A stretch of 64,000 nucleotides of DNA, from positions 1-64,000 of the forward strand of contig PALT01000043.1 in NCBI GenBank assembly GCA_002706605.1, in the 5' to 3' direction. The notes beneath the pieces were generated by a model. That model saw only the letters and a program-made list of their open reading frames with translations, ran no database searches and was not told the DNA's origin. A program made the translations under genes and the position numbers. Positions within the stretch are counted from its first letter, which is position 1. Each line of letters begins with the position of its first letter. Shown in pieces: positions 57,483 to 64,000 of this stretch. This stretch comes from Rhodovulum sp. (GTDB lineage: Bacteria; Pseudomonadota; Alphaproteobacteria; Rhodobacterales; Rhodobacteraceae).

Positions 57483-59003
57483 ATGACATCACTGCGTTTG
57501 CTTGATTGGCGCAGCACCGACGCGGCTGGCAGCATCGTCGAGGTATTCGAAACCCGCGCCGCCGCGCACCCCGAACGCCTGATGATCCGCGACACGCATC
57601 TGTCGATCACTTGGGGCGATATGGCCAAGGCCCTGCGCGGCTTTGCCGGCGCCTATGGCGATCAGGTCCACGACCGCGACGTTGCGATTTTCATGAGCAA
57701 CGGTGTCGATTTCTTCACAACATACCTTTCGGTACTTTTTTGCGGTGGCCGCCCTGCCCTGTTCAATGCCGCCATGCCCCGCCAGTCGGGCGCGAAACTG
57801 ATGGATGACCTCAAACCCGCGCTGGTCTTTGCCGATCACGCGCTGGAATTCCAACCCGACGCGGTTCAGGTCACGGCGGATGTCATCACCGGATGGGTTG
57901 AAAACCCCGCAGAGGTCAAAAACCGCTGCACCACCGGCACCGCGCCCTCGACCTATTTCTATTCCGGCGGCACCACAGGCATCCCGAAACGGATCCTGTA
58001 CACCCAAGAACAAGTGGTCAAAGCAGGCGCGCGGATGCAATTCGGCTGGCCCCTGCAAGAGGCCGAGGTGTTTCTGCTGATCGCGCCGTTCAGCCATATC
58101 TACGGCTTTCTTGCGGGGATTTGCCTGCCGCTGCAATGCGGTGGCACGGCGATCATCCCCGAACGCTTTCACCCCGCCGATGTGATCGACCTGATCGAGG
58201 GCGAAAAGGTCACCGTTCTGGGTGGCGGTCCGCCCGCGATCTATCAGGCCATCATGGCCGCCCCCGACATATCCACGCGCGACATCAGCGCCCTGCGCGT
58301 CTGTCCGGGGGGCGGCGCGGGCTTTCCCGCCGAGGTGCACAAACGCTGGTACGAGATGACCGGCCTGCGCATCTATGAGGGTTACGGCATGACCGAAGGC
58401 GCGCCGATTGCCGTCAACACCGATGCCCACGGAATGAAGGTCGGCACGGTCGGGCGCGCGGTGCCCGATGTGTCCATCGAGATCGTCGACGTGGAAACCG
58501 GCACCAAACAGATGCCCACCGGCGAGGCGGGCGAAATCCGCATCCGTGGGCCGCATATGATGACCGGCTATTGCAACAACGCCGAGGAAACCGCGTTGGT
58601 CCTGCGCGACGGATGGATTCACACCGGCGATATCGGGACGCTGGACGATGAGGGCTTTCTGACCATCACCGACCGGAAAAAGGACATGATCCTGCACAAG
58701 GGGTTCAACGTTTTCCCGCGTGAGGTCGAAGAGGCGTTGATCTCGCACCCCGCCGTTACCGCCGTCAGCGTCGTCGGCGCCAAGGACGAACGCGCCGGTG
58801 AAATCGTGGTCGCCTATGTCACCGTGCAGCCCGGCCAAGCGCCGTCCGATCAGGACCTGCGCGACGCCTGTGCGCAGTATCTGGTGCGCTACAAAATGCC
58901 GGAACGCATTGAAATCATGGACGCTCTGCCGCTGACGCCTGCGGGCAAGGTGGATCGCATGGCCCTCAAGGCCCGCGCCAACCAGAGCCCCGTCATCGCC
59001 TAA
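57483..59003 (+). CDS. acyl-CoA / aryl-AMP ligase
   Basis: 506-residue ANL-superfamily adenylating enzyme: P-loop-like YFYSGGTTGIPKRI, A4 APFSHIYGF, A5 YEGYGMTEGAPIAV, A7 DGWIHTGDIGTL, A8 DRKKDMILHKGFNVFPREVE, A10 TPAGKVDRMAL. It should activate a carboxylic acid as the CoA thioester. Context (TRAP transporter, ring-cleavage genes) suggests an aromatic acid; benzoate-like or dihydroxybenzoate-like substrates are plausible. ATG at 57483 after AGGGAGGAC. First gene of the operon. Confidence 0.85.
   Translation: MTSLRLLDWRSTDAAGSIVEVFETRAAAHPERLMIRDTHLSITWGDMAKALRGFAGAYGDQVHDRDVAIFMSNGVDFFTTYLSVLFCGGRPALFNAAMPRQSGAKLMDDLKPALVFADHALEFQPDAVQVTADVITGWVENPAEVKNRCTTGTAPSTYFYSGGTTGIPKRILYTQEQVVKAGARMQFGWPLQEAEVFLLIAPFSHIYGFLAGICLPLQCGGTAIIPERFHPADVIDLIEGEKVTVLGGGPPAIYQAIMAAPDISTRDISALRVCPGGGAGFPAEVHKRWYEMTGLRIYEGYGMTEGAPIAVNTDAHGMKVGTVGRAVPDVSIEIVDVETGTKQMPTGEAGEIRIRGPHMMTGYCNNAEETALVLRDGWIHTGDIGTLDDEGFLTITDRKKDMILHKGFNVFPREVEEALISHPAVTAVSVVGAKDERAGEIVVAYVTVQPGQAPSDQDLRDACAQYLVRYKMPERIEIMDALPLTPAGKVDRMALKARANQSPVIA
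57722..57735. promoter_or_regulatory. intragenic ATAC-N6-GTAC site
   Basis: ATACCTTTCGGTAC inside the ligase gene, read there as rare-looking codons CTT, GTA, CTT, TTT. Same arrangement as the two promoter operators; function is inferred only. Confidence 0.35.
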
Positions 59004-59037
59004 ATCACCTCATCAGTGTAAATGGGAGGACATTTTT

Positions 59038-60087
59038 ATGTCGCACTGGACTTCTACCCGCCGCGCAGCCCTGCGTGGTCTCTTGGCCTCGGCCGCGATC
59101 GTGACCGCCGGCCTGCCCGCCATGGCCGAGGACAGCTTGGTCCTGAACTATAACCAATGGTTCCCCAACGGGCATTGGTCTCAGGCCGAGGGCCTGCACA
59201 AATGGTTCGCCGAGATCGAAGAGGTCACCGAGGGCCGCGTCAAGGTTCAGGCCTCGGCCAAGCCTCTGGCCCCGCCGAACCGCAACTATCAGGCCGTTCT
59301 GGACGGCGTCGCGGACATCGCATGGGGCCCGCATGGTTATACCCCCGGTGTGTTTCCCCTGACCGAGATGGCCGAACTGCCCTTTATCACCGAGGACGCA
59401 GGCATCTCGTCCAAGGCGTTCTGGCGCCTGTGGAAAGAGCATTTCGAACCCACCGGAATGCAGTCGGATGTGGTCACGCTGGCCATGCACGTCACGGCGG
59501 GCGGCAATATCTCGATGCGCGACGAACCCGTCACCTCGATGGAAGAATTCCGCGGCAAGAAAATCCGCGTCCCCACGCCGGTCGTCGGTCGCGTTCTACA
59601 GGAACAGGGCGTTGTGCCCGTGTCGGGATCGCTGACCGAACTGCGCGAGATGCTGTCGCGCGGGATCGTGGACGGGACCGTGATTTCGGATGAGCTGGTC
59701 ACCGGGTTTAAGGTCGATGACGATGTTCATGCTGTCACGAACATACCCGGCGGTATCTTTTCCAACACGGCATTTGTCATCATGAACAAGGCCAAATGGG
59801 ATCAGATCAGCCCCGAAGACCAAGCCGCGATCATGGCGATCTCGGGCGAGGTTCTGAGCGAGAGAATGGGGGCTCTGTGGCAGTCGAACGACCTGATCGC
59901 GCGCGAGATGTTCAAGGAACGTCTGGGCGAGAACTATGTCACCGCATCCGACGCGTTCATGGCCGAAATCGCCGAGGCCTTCTCGGGTGAACTGGACGCG
60001 TGGAAGGCCACGGCGGCTGATCTCGGCGTCGATGGCGCGGCGGCGGTCGAGTTCTACCAGACCCAGATCCAAGAGCTGAGCAACTGA
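59038..60087 (+). CDS. dctP: TRAP transporter solute-binding protein (aromatic operon)
   Basis: 349 residues with a signal peptide (ALRGLLASAAIVTAGLPAMA, with TRR just before). DctP features: LVLNYNQWFPNGHWSQAE, YQAVLDGVADIAWGPHGYTP, EEFRGKKIRVPTPVVGRVLQ (ligand arginine). Differs clearly from the DctP at 20443. Ligand probably an aromatic carboxylate, by neighbourhood. 34 bp after the ligase. Confidence 0.9.
   Translation: MSHWTSTRRAALRGLLASAAIVTAGLPAMAEDSLVLNYNQWFPNGHWSQAEGLHKWFAEIEEVTEGRVKVQASAKPLAPPNRNYQAVLDGVADIAWGPHGYTPGVFPLTEMAELPFITEDAGISSKAFWRLWKEHFEPTGMQSDVVTLAMHVTAGGNISMRDEPVTSMEEFRGKKIRVPTPVVGRVLQEQGVVPVSGSLTELREMLSRGIVDGTVISDELVTGFKVDDDVHAVTNIPGGIFSNTAFVIMNKAKWDQISPEDQAAIMAISGEVLSERMGALWQSNDLIAREMFKERLGENYVTASDAFMAEIAEAFSGELDAWKATAADLGVDGAAAVEFYQTQIQELSN
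59743..59756. promoter_or_regulatory. intragenic ATAC-N6-GTAT site
   Basis: ATACCCGGCGGTAT, perfect ATACC/GGTAT arms, inside dctP. It includes an ATA isoleucine codon, which appears rare in this DNA. Confidence 0.35.
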
Positions 60088-60090
60088 TCA

Positions 60091-60588
60091 ATGCGTCTTC
60101 ATTCGATAATGAAGTATCTCCAATGGCCCTTCCGCGTGATCGCGGAAGTGGCTTTGGTGGGCTTGGTCGTGATCACGGCCGTGGATGTTCTGGGGCGGGT
60201 CCTGTTTTCCAGCCCGCTTGGCTTTGCCTATGAGTTGATCGGCGTTTTGCTGGGCGTTGCGGTCTATTCGGGCCTGATCGGGATGAACTGGACGCGCGAA
60301 CATGTGCGCATCGACCTGATCGCCAAACAACTGCGCGCCTTTCCACGGTTCAACCGCCTGCGCGCCTATTTCGTCTGGCTGTTGGAACTGACCTTTTTCA
60401 CCATCGTCGCGATCTATGTGGCCCGTCAGGCGACACAGCTTCAACGCTGGCATGAAACGTTCATGTTCCTGCCGTCGGAAAAATGGCTGCCGCTGGCGGT
60501 GTTCGCGGTATTTGCCGCGCTGGCCGCGGTTTGCACGCTTCTCTCTGTTTTTACCGCACCCAAGTCGGGTGACGAGGATCTGAAATGA
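60091..60588 (+). CDS. dctQ: TRAP transporter small permease (aromatic operon)
   Basis: 165 residues, four membrane helices (VIAEVALVGLVVITAVDVLG; GVLLGVAVYSGLIGMNW; YFVWLLELTFFTIVAIYVA; AVFAVFAALAAVCTLLSVF) and the family WTREHVRID segment. Starts 3 bp after dctP and overlaps dctM by 4 bp. Confidence 0.88.
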   Translation: MRLHSIMKYLQWPFRVIAEVALVGLVVITAVDVLGRVLFSSPLGFAYELIGVLLGVAVYSGLIGMNWTREHVRIDLIAKQLRAFPRFNRLRAYFVWLLELTFFTIVAIYVARQATQLQRWHETFMFLPSEKWLPLAVFAVFAALAAVCTLLSVFTAPKSGDEDLK

Positions 60589-61874
60589 TTGTCACACTGG
60601 CATTTGTCGCCCTGATGGTGCTGTTGTTCCTGCGCACGCCGATTGCGGTTGCAACCGGTTTGGTCGGGCTGGCCGGTCTGGCCTATTTCCAAGGATGGGG
60701 GGCCGCGTTTTCGCAGGTCGGGATCATCGCGTCAGAAACCGTTCTGACCTATGAATTCGCCGTCATTCCCCTGTTCATCGTGATGGGCGCGTTCATCGCG
60801 CATTCCGGCATTGCCGAGGAACTGTTCCGCGCGTGCTATGCCTTGGTGGGGCATTGGCGCGGGGGTCTGGCCCTGTCGACCATCGTAGCCTGCGGCGGCT
60901 TTGGCGCGGTGTCGGGCTCGTCCCTTGCGACGGCGGCCACCATGTCGCGCATCGCCTATCCGCAGATGAAGCAATACGGCTACACAACCTCGCTTGCCAC
61001 CGGATCGATTGCGGCGGGTGGGACGCTGGGCATTCTGATCCCGCCGTCGATTGCCTTGGTCTTTTACGGCATCATGACCGAAACCGACATTGGCGCGCTG
61101 TTCATGGCGGGGATCGTGCCGGGCATTCTGGGGATGTTCCTCTATGCGGCGGCGGTGTTCTGGACCGCGCTGCGCGACCCGAACGCCGGTCCCGCCGGTG
61201 CGAAAATGACGGCCGCCGAACGCCTCAAGGCCCTCAGCGGCTTCTGGTCCGTGATCCTGTTGTTCGGGATCGTTATGGGCGGCATTTACGGCGGCATCTT
61301 TTCCCCGACCGAAAGCGCGGGCATCGGGGCGTTTGGCGCGCTGGTGATTGCCGCGATGCGCGGACGCCTGACCTATGACATGCTCAAGACGTCCCTTGCG
61401 GACGGGATTTCGACCACGGTCGCCCTGATGATGATCCTGATCGGCAGCTTTCTGTTTGCCAACTTTGTCAACGTCGCCCGCCTGCCCCAAGCCCTTGTAA
61501 GCAGTATCGAATCCGCCGCCGTTCCGCCGATGCTGGTGATCTTTATGATCATCCTGATCTACGTCGTGCTGGGCTGTGTTCTGGAAAGCATCTCGATGAT
61601 GCTGCTGACGGTGCCGGTGTTCTATCCGCTGATCGTGTCGCTGGGCTTTGACCCGATCTGGTTCGGCGTTCTGGTCGTCGTTGTCGTGGAAATCAGCCTG
61701 ATCACACCCCCCATCGGCCTGAACGTATTCATTTTGAACGCCGTTCTGCGCGATGTCGAACTGACCGACATTTTCCGCGGGGTCGTGCCCTTTATCGTCG
61801 CCGACGTCGCGCGGGTTCTGCTCGTCGTGTTCATTCCGGCGATCTCTCTCACTCTGCCTTATCTTCTGAACTAG
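60585..61874 (+). CDS. dctM: TRAP transporter large permease (aromatic operon)
   Basis: 429-residue DctM: PLFIVMGAFIAHSGIAEELF, GFGAVSGSSLATAATMSRIA, ILIPPSIALVFYGIMTETDI, SLITPPIGLNVFILNAVLRD. Sodium-coupled permease partner of the preceding dctQ. Stop is 9 bp before the hydrolase gene. Confidence 0.92.
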   Translation: MIVTLAFVALMVLLFLRTPIAVATGLVGLAGLAYFQGWGAAFSQVGIIASETVLTYEFAVIPLFIVMGAFIAHSGIAEELFRACYALVGHWRGGLALSTIVACGGFGAVSGSSLATAATMSRIAYPQMKQYGYTTSLATGSIAAGGTLGILIPPSIALVFYGIMTETDIGALFMAGIVPGILGMFLYAAAVFWTALRDPNAGPAGAKMTAAERLKALSGFWSVILLFGIVMGGIYGGIFSPTESAGIGAFGALVIAAMRGRLTYDMLKTSLADGISTTVALMMILIGSFLFANFVNVARLPQALVSSIESAAVPPMLVIFMIILIYVVLGCVLESISMMLLTVPVFYPLIVSLGFDPIWFGVLVVVVVEISLITPPIGLNVFILNAVLRDVELTDIFRGVVPFIVADVARVLLVVFIPAISLTLPYLLN

Positions 61875-61883
61875 GAGGCCCCC

Positions 61884-62711
61884 ATGCTTGATACAGAAGT
61901 GCAAAATCTGACCATCACCGCCGCCGATCACCAGACCAATGTGCACCGCGCGGGCAGCGGCGCGCCCGTGGCCCTGTTGCACGGGTCCGGCGCGGGCGTG
62001 TCGGCTTGGGCCAATTGGCGCAAGGTGATCGGTCCCCTGTCGGAAAACTTTGACATCATCGCCCCCGACATCGCGGGGTTTGGCGCGACCGAACTCAAGG
62101 CCGATACCAAATACAACATCATGCTGTGGGTTGAGCATTTCGTCGCTATTCTGGACGCGCTGGAGATCGAGAAAATCTCGGTCGTGGGCAACTCGTTCGG
62201 CGGGGCCTTGGGCCTGATGACGGCGATCAACCACCCCGAACGCATCGACCGTCTGGTCCTGCTGGGCACGCCCTGTGGCCGCTTCCCGCAAACCGCCGGC
62301 CTGAAGGCACAGGGCGATTTCGACGGCACGATGGACTCGATGCGCCACGCCATCAGCTTTTTCCCCTATGACGACAGCATCATCACCGAGGACCTGATCC
62401 AAGCACGGTTCGAGGCCGCAACGCGCGACGGCGCCCTTGAGGCGTTCCGCAAGCTGATGCCCAAACCCGAGGGCGAAAACCCCGAGGTCCGTGGCATCCC
62501 CGAAAAGATGCTGCGCACCGTCAAGCACAAGACCCTGATCCTGCATGGCCGCGAGGACCGCGTGGTCCCTTATGAGCGCGCCTTGGACATGCATCAATGG
62601 CTGGAAAACTCGGACCTGCACTCTTTTGGGAAATGCGGTCACTGGGTGCAAATCGAACGCGAGGCCGAGTTCCTGAAACTGGTCCGCGACTTTATGGGAG
62701 GCAAAGCATGA
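61884..62711 (+). CDS. alpha/beta hydrolase, meta-cleavage product hydrolase type
   Basis: 275 residues with the oxyanion segment LLHGSGAGVSAWANW, nucleophile elbow GNSFGG (S104), HGREDRVVP (D225) and GHWVQIE (H253), the pattern of DmpD/CarC-type C-C hydrolases. Directly before the LigA/LigB genes, it should cleave the ring-opened product. Its stop overlaps the next start (ATGA). Confidence 0.85.
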   Translation: MLDTEVQNLTITAADHQTNVHRAGSGAPVALLHGSGAGVSAWANWRKVIGPLSENFDIIAPDIAGFGATELKADTKYNIMLWVEHFVAILDALEIEKISVVGNSFGGALGLMTAINHPERIDRLVLLGTPCGRFPQTAGLKAQGDFDGTMDSMRHAISFFPYDDSIITEDLIQARFEAATRDGALEAFRKLMPKPEGENPEVRGIPEKMLRTVKHKTLILHGREDRVVPYERALDMHQWLENSDLHSFGKCGHWVQIEREAEFLKLVRDFMGGKA

Positions 62712-62965
62712 GCCGCAACACGCTGGAAAAGGTGCTGTACGATCTGTCGACCTCGGGCGCGAACAAGAAAAAGTTCGCCGAGGACCCCGACAAGTTCCTC
62801 AGCCGCTATCAACTATCCGAAGACGAACGCGCCCTGATCCGCGACTATAAGGTGCGCGATCTGGCCGACCTTGGCGTCAACACCATGCTGACGTGGGGGT
62901 TCTGGCTGCAGGCGGGAAAATCCAACCGCGACTATCTGAAAATCATGAAACGCGAGGAGGCATAA
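62708..62965 (+). CDS. LigA-like small subunit of a class III extradiol dioxygenase
   Basis: 85 residues: RNTLEKVLYDLSTSGANKKK, FLSRYQLSEDERALIRDYKV, LADLGVNTMLTWGFWLQAGK. Helical, about the size of CarBa or LigA. Directly followed by the LigB-type subunit. It forms the lid of the active site in LigAB-type enzymes. Confidence 0.8.
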   Translation: MSRNTLEKVLYDLSTSGANKKKFAEDPDKFLSRYQLSEDERALIRDYKVRDLADLGVNTMLTWGFWLQAGKSNRDYLKIMKREEA

Positions 62966-63799
62966 ATGGCCCGTATTGTTGGGGGCTTTGTCGCCCCGCA
63001 TAACCCCGTCATGTACTTTAACCCCCAAGGCGCGACACAGGAACAATCCGACGCGTGCTATGGGGCCTATGCCGCCATGGCCGACCGTATCAAAGAGCTG
63101 GAGGCCGACGCCGCCATCGTGATTGGCTGTGATCACTACATACTTTTTGGTACTGAATGTTTGCCCCCCTATGTGATCTCCACGGGTGAGATCGAGGGCC
63201 CCGTGGATCAACTGCCGGGCCTCAAGCGCAAACCGCTCTTGTCGCACGGGGCCTTGGGCGCGCATATCGCCGCCGAGGGCAGTCGCACAGGGTTCGATTG
63301 GACCGTCGGGCGGGCGCTGAACGTCGATCATTCGGTTGCCGTGCCCCATCACCTGATGCTGGAACCCACCGGCAAGGACATCCCGATCGTCGCGGTCATG
63401 CTGGCCTGTGGCGTGGACCCCTATCTGCCGATGGCGCGGGCATGGGCGCTTGGCGAACATATCGCCGACGCCGTGGCCAGCTTTCCCAGCGACGAGCGTA
63501 TCGTCGTGATCGGGTCGGGCGGCATTTCGCACCACGTCGGGGACGAACGCATGGGCGAGGTGAACCCCGCCTTTGACCAAAAGGTTCTGGATATCGTCAC
63601 ACGTGGCGACAAGGACGCGATGCTGGCCCTGACGGATGAGGAAATCCTGCGCGACGGCGGCAATGGCGCCATGGAAATCCGCACCTTTGCCTGCGCGATG
63701 GCCGCGACCCGCGCCGCCGGTGGCCGCGTTGTCGGCTATGAGCCGGTCGAGGGCTGGGTCACTGGCATGGGCTTTGCCGAACTGGAGGTGGCCGCATGA
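62966..63799 (+). CDS. LigB-like catalytic subunit of a class III extradiol dioxygenase
   Basis: 277 residues. Probable iron ligands H12 (APHNP), H57 (GCDHY) and E237 (GAMEIRT), and a catalytic His in SGGISHH (H189/H190), correspond to H12, H61, E242 and H195 of LigB. It opens a catechol-type ring next to a hydroxyl. Pairing with the small subunit and hydrolase resembles carBa-carBb-carC. Exact substrate unknown. Overlaps the ferredoxin start (ATGA). Confidence 0.87.
   Translation: MARIVGGFVAPHNPVMYFNPQGATQEQSDACYGAYAAMADRIKELEADAAIVIGCDHYILFGTECLPPYVISTGEIEGPVDQLPGLKRKPLLSHGALGAHIAAEGSRTGFDWTVGRALNVDHSVAVPHHLMLEPTGKDIPIVAVMLACGVDPYLPMARAWALGEHIADAVASFPSDERIVVIGSGGISHHVGDERMGEVNPAFDQKVLDIVTRGDKDAMLALTDEEILRDGGNGAMEIRTFACAMAATRAAGGRVVGYEPVEGWVTGMGFAELEVAA
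63140..63153. promoter_or_regulatory. intragenic ATAC-N6-GTAC site
   Basis: ATACTTTTTGGTAC inside the LigB gene, where ATA, CTT, TTT, GGT, ACT form a run of codons unlike the rest of the gene. Confidence 0.35.
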
Positions 63800-64000
63800 T
63801 GATCGAACTCTGCCCCAGCGCCGAAATCGCCGAAGGCGAGATCAAGCGCGTCGATGTCGAGGGCCTGCCCGCCGTGGCCATCGCCCGTCACGAAGGTGCG
63901 CTTTACGTCTTTCCCGACCGCTGCCCCCACGCCGACGAGAGCCTCGCCGAAGGCTGGCTTGAGGATGGGCGCGTGATCTGTGGCGTGCATTTCGCCGAAT
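63796..64000 (+). CDS. Rieske ferredoxin, 3' end beyond window
   Basis: The first 68 codons are present: MMIELCPSAEIAEGEIKRVD, then VAIARHEGALYVFPDRCPHA and GRVICGVHFAE. CPHA and CGVH are the CxH and CxxH Rieske [2Fe-2S] ligands. Likely the electron donor of a ring-hydroxylating dioxygenase whose oxygenase genes lie beyond 64000. ATG at 63796 overlaps the LigB stop. Confidence 0.82.
   Translation, partial: MMIELCPSAEIAEGEIKRVDVEGLPAVAIARHEGALYVFPDRCPHADESLAEGWLEDGRVICGVHFAE

Noticed and set aside
60732-62651. 639-codon open frame on the minus strand
   Set aside because: Antisense to dctM and the alpha/beta hydrolase; low-complexity product.

Overview
The window comes from a GC-rich alphaproteobacterium, most likely of the Rhodobacterales (Roseobacter group). 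The signs are a PccR-type propionyl-CoA locus with its TTTGCAAA operators, two complete TRAP transporters, HdaA, the short bacterial ProS, and the neighbour set perM-hdaA-ppk1-ppx. No CRISPR array, tRNA, IS element or integrase was seen. The only RNA gene I can name is rnpB (52731-53138, minus).

Layout. 0-5.5 kb: housekeeping (hisS, slyX, ppk2, parE). 5.5-22.6 kb: an island-like module for pyrimidine or orotate metabolism. It holds a thymidylate-kinase-like gene, a bacterial-type pyrF broken by an in-frame TAG, an archaeal-type pyrF, a cobalamin-binding radical SAM enzyme, two Tat-exported solute-binding proteins around a di-haem c-type protein, and an operon dctP-dctQ-dctM-pyrK-pyrD-amidohydrolase-pyrE-small ORF, with a divergent XRE regulator. 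It is bracketed by 72-bp direct repeats: the 3' end of a DUF302 gene at the right edge and a degenerate copy of that end at the left edge. 22.5-36 kb: housekeeping and polyphosphate genes (DUF302, cytochrome c, lolCD, proS, perM, hdaA, ppk1, ppx, DnaJ-type and VOC proteins). 36-47.8 kb: propionyl-CoA assimilation (mcm, pccA, pccB, pccR). 47.8-57.2 kb: fabF, mltG (apparent frameshift), rpmG, rnpB, ampD, gatCA. 57.4-64 kb: an aromatic-compound operon (acyl-CoA ligase, TRAP transporter, alpha/beta hydrolase, LigA/LigB extradiol dioxygenase, Rieske ferredoxin cut by the window edge).

The best candidate for an undescribed system is the 17-kb pyrimidine module. It supplies an NAD-linked class 1B dihydroorotate dehydrogenase (PyrD+PyrK), OPRT, a second OMP decarboxylase, a nucleotide kinase, an uptake system and a carbamoyl-amide hydrolase. 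Upstream of pyrF2 there is a perfect FNR-type site (TTGAT-N4-ATCAA) centred 41.5 bp before the start predicted from a TATTAA box. A palindrome TCTCAA-N2-TTGAGA lies just downstream. The same palindrome occurs between dctP and the XRE gene, overlapping a predicted dctP promoter. I infer an oxygen- and ligand-controlled module that makes pyrimidine nucleotides, or degrades orotate, without a quinone-linked DHODH. The radical SAM enzyme and the periplasmic proteins do not fit a textbook pathway and suggest a further product or substrate.

A second novelty is the aromatic operon. A motif ATAC-N6-GTAY occurs five times in it: two copies are in the promoter region and three lie inside genes, where they force codons that look rare for this DNA.
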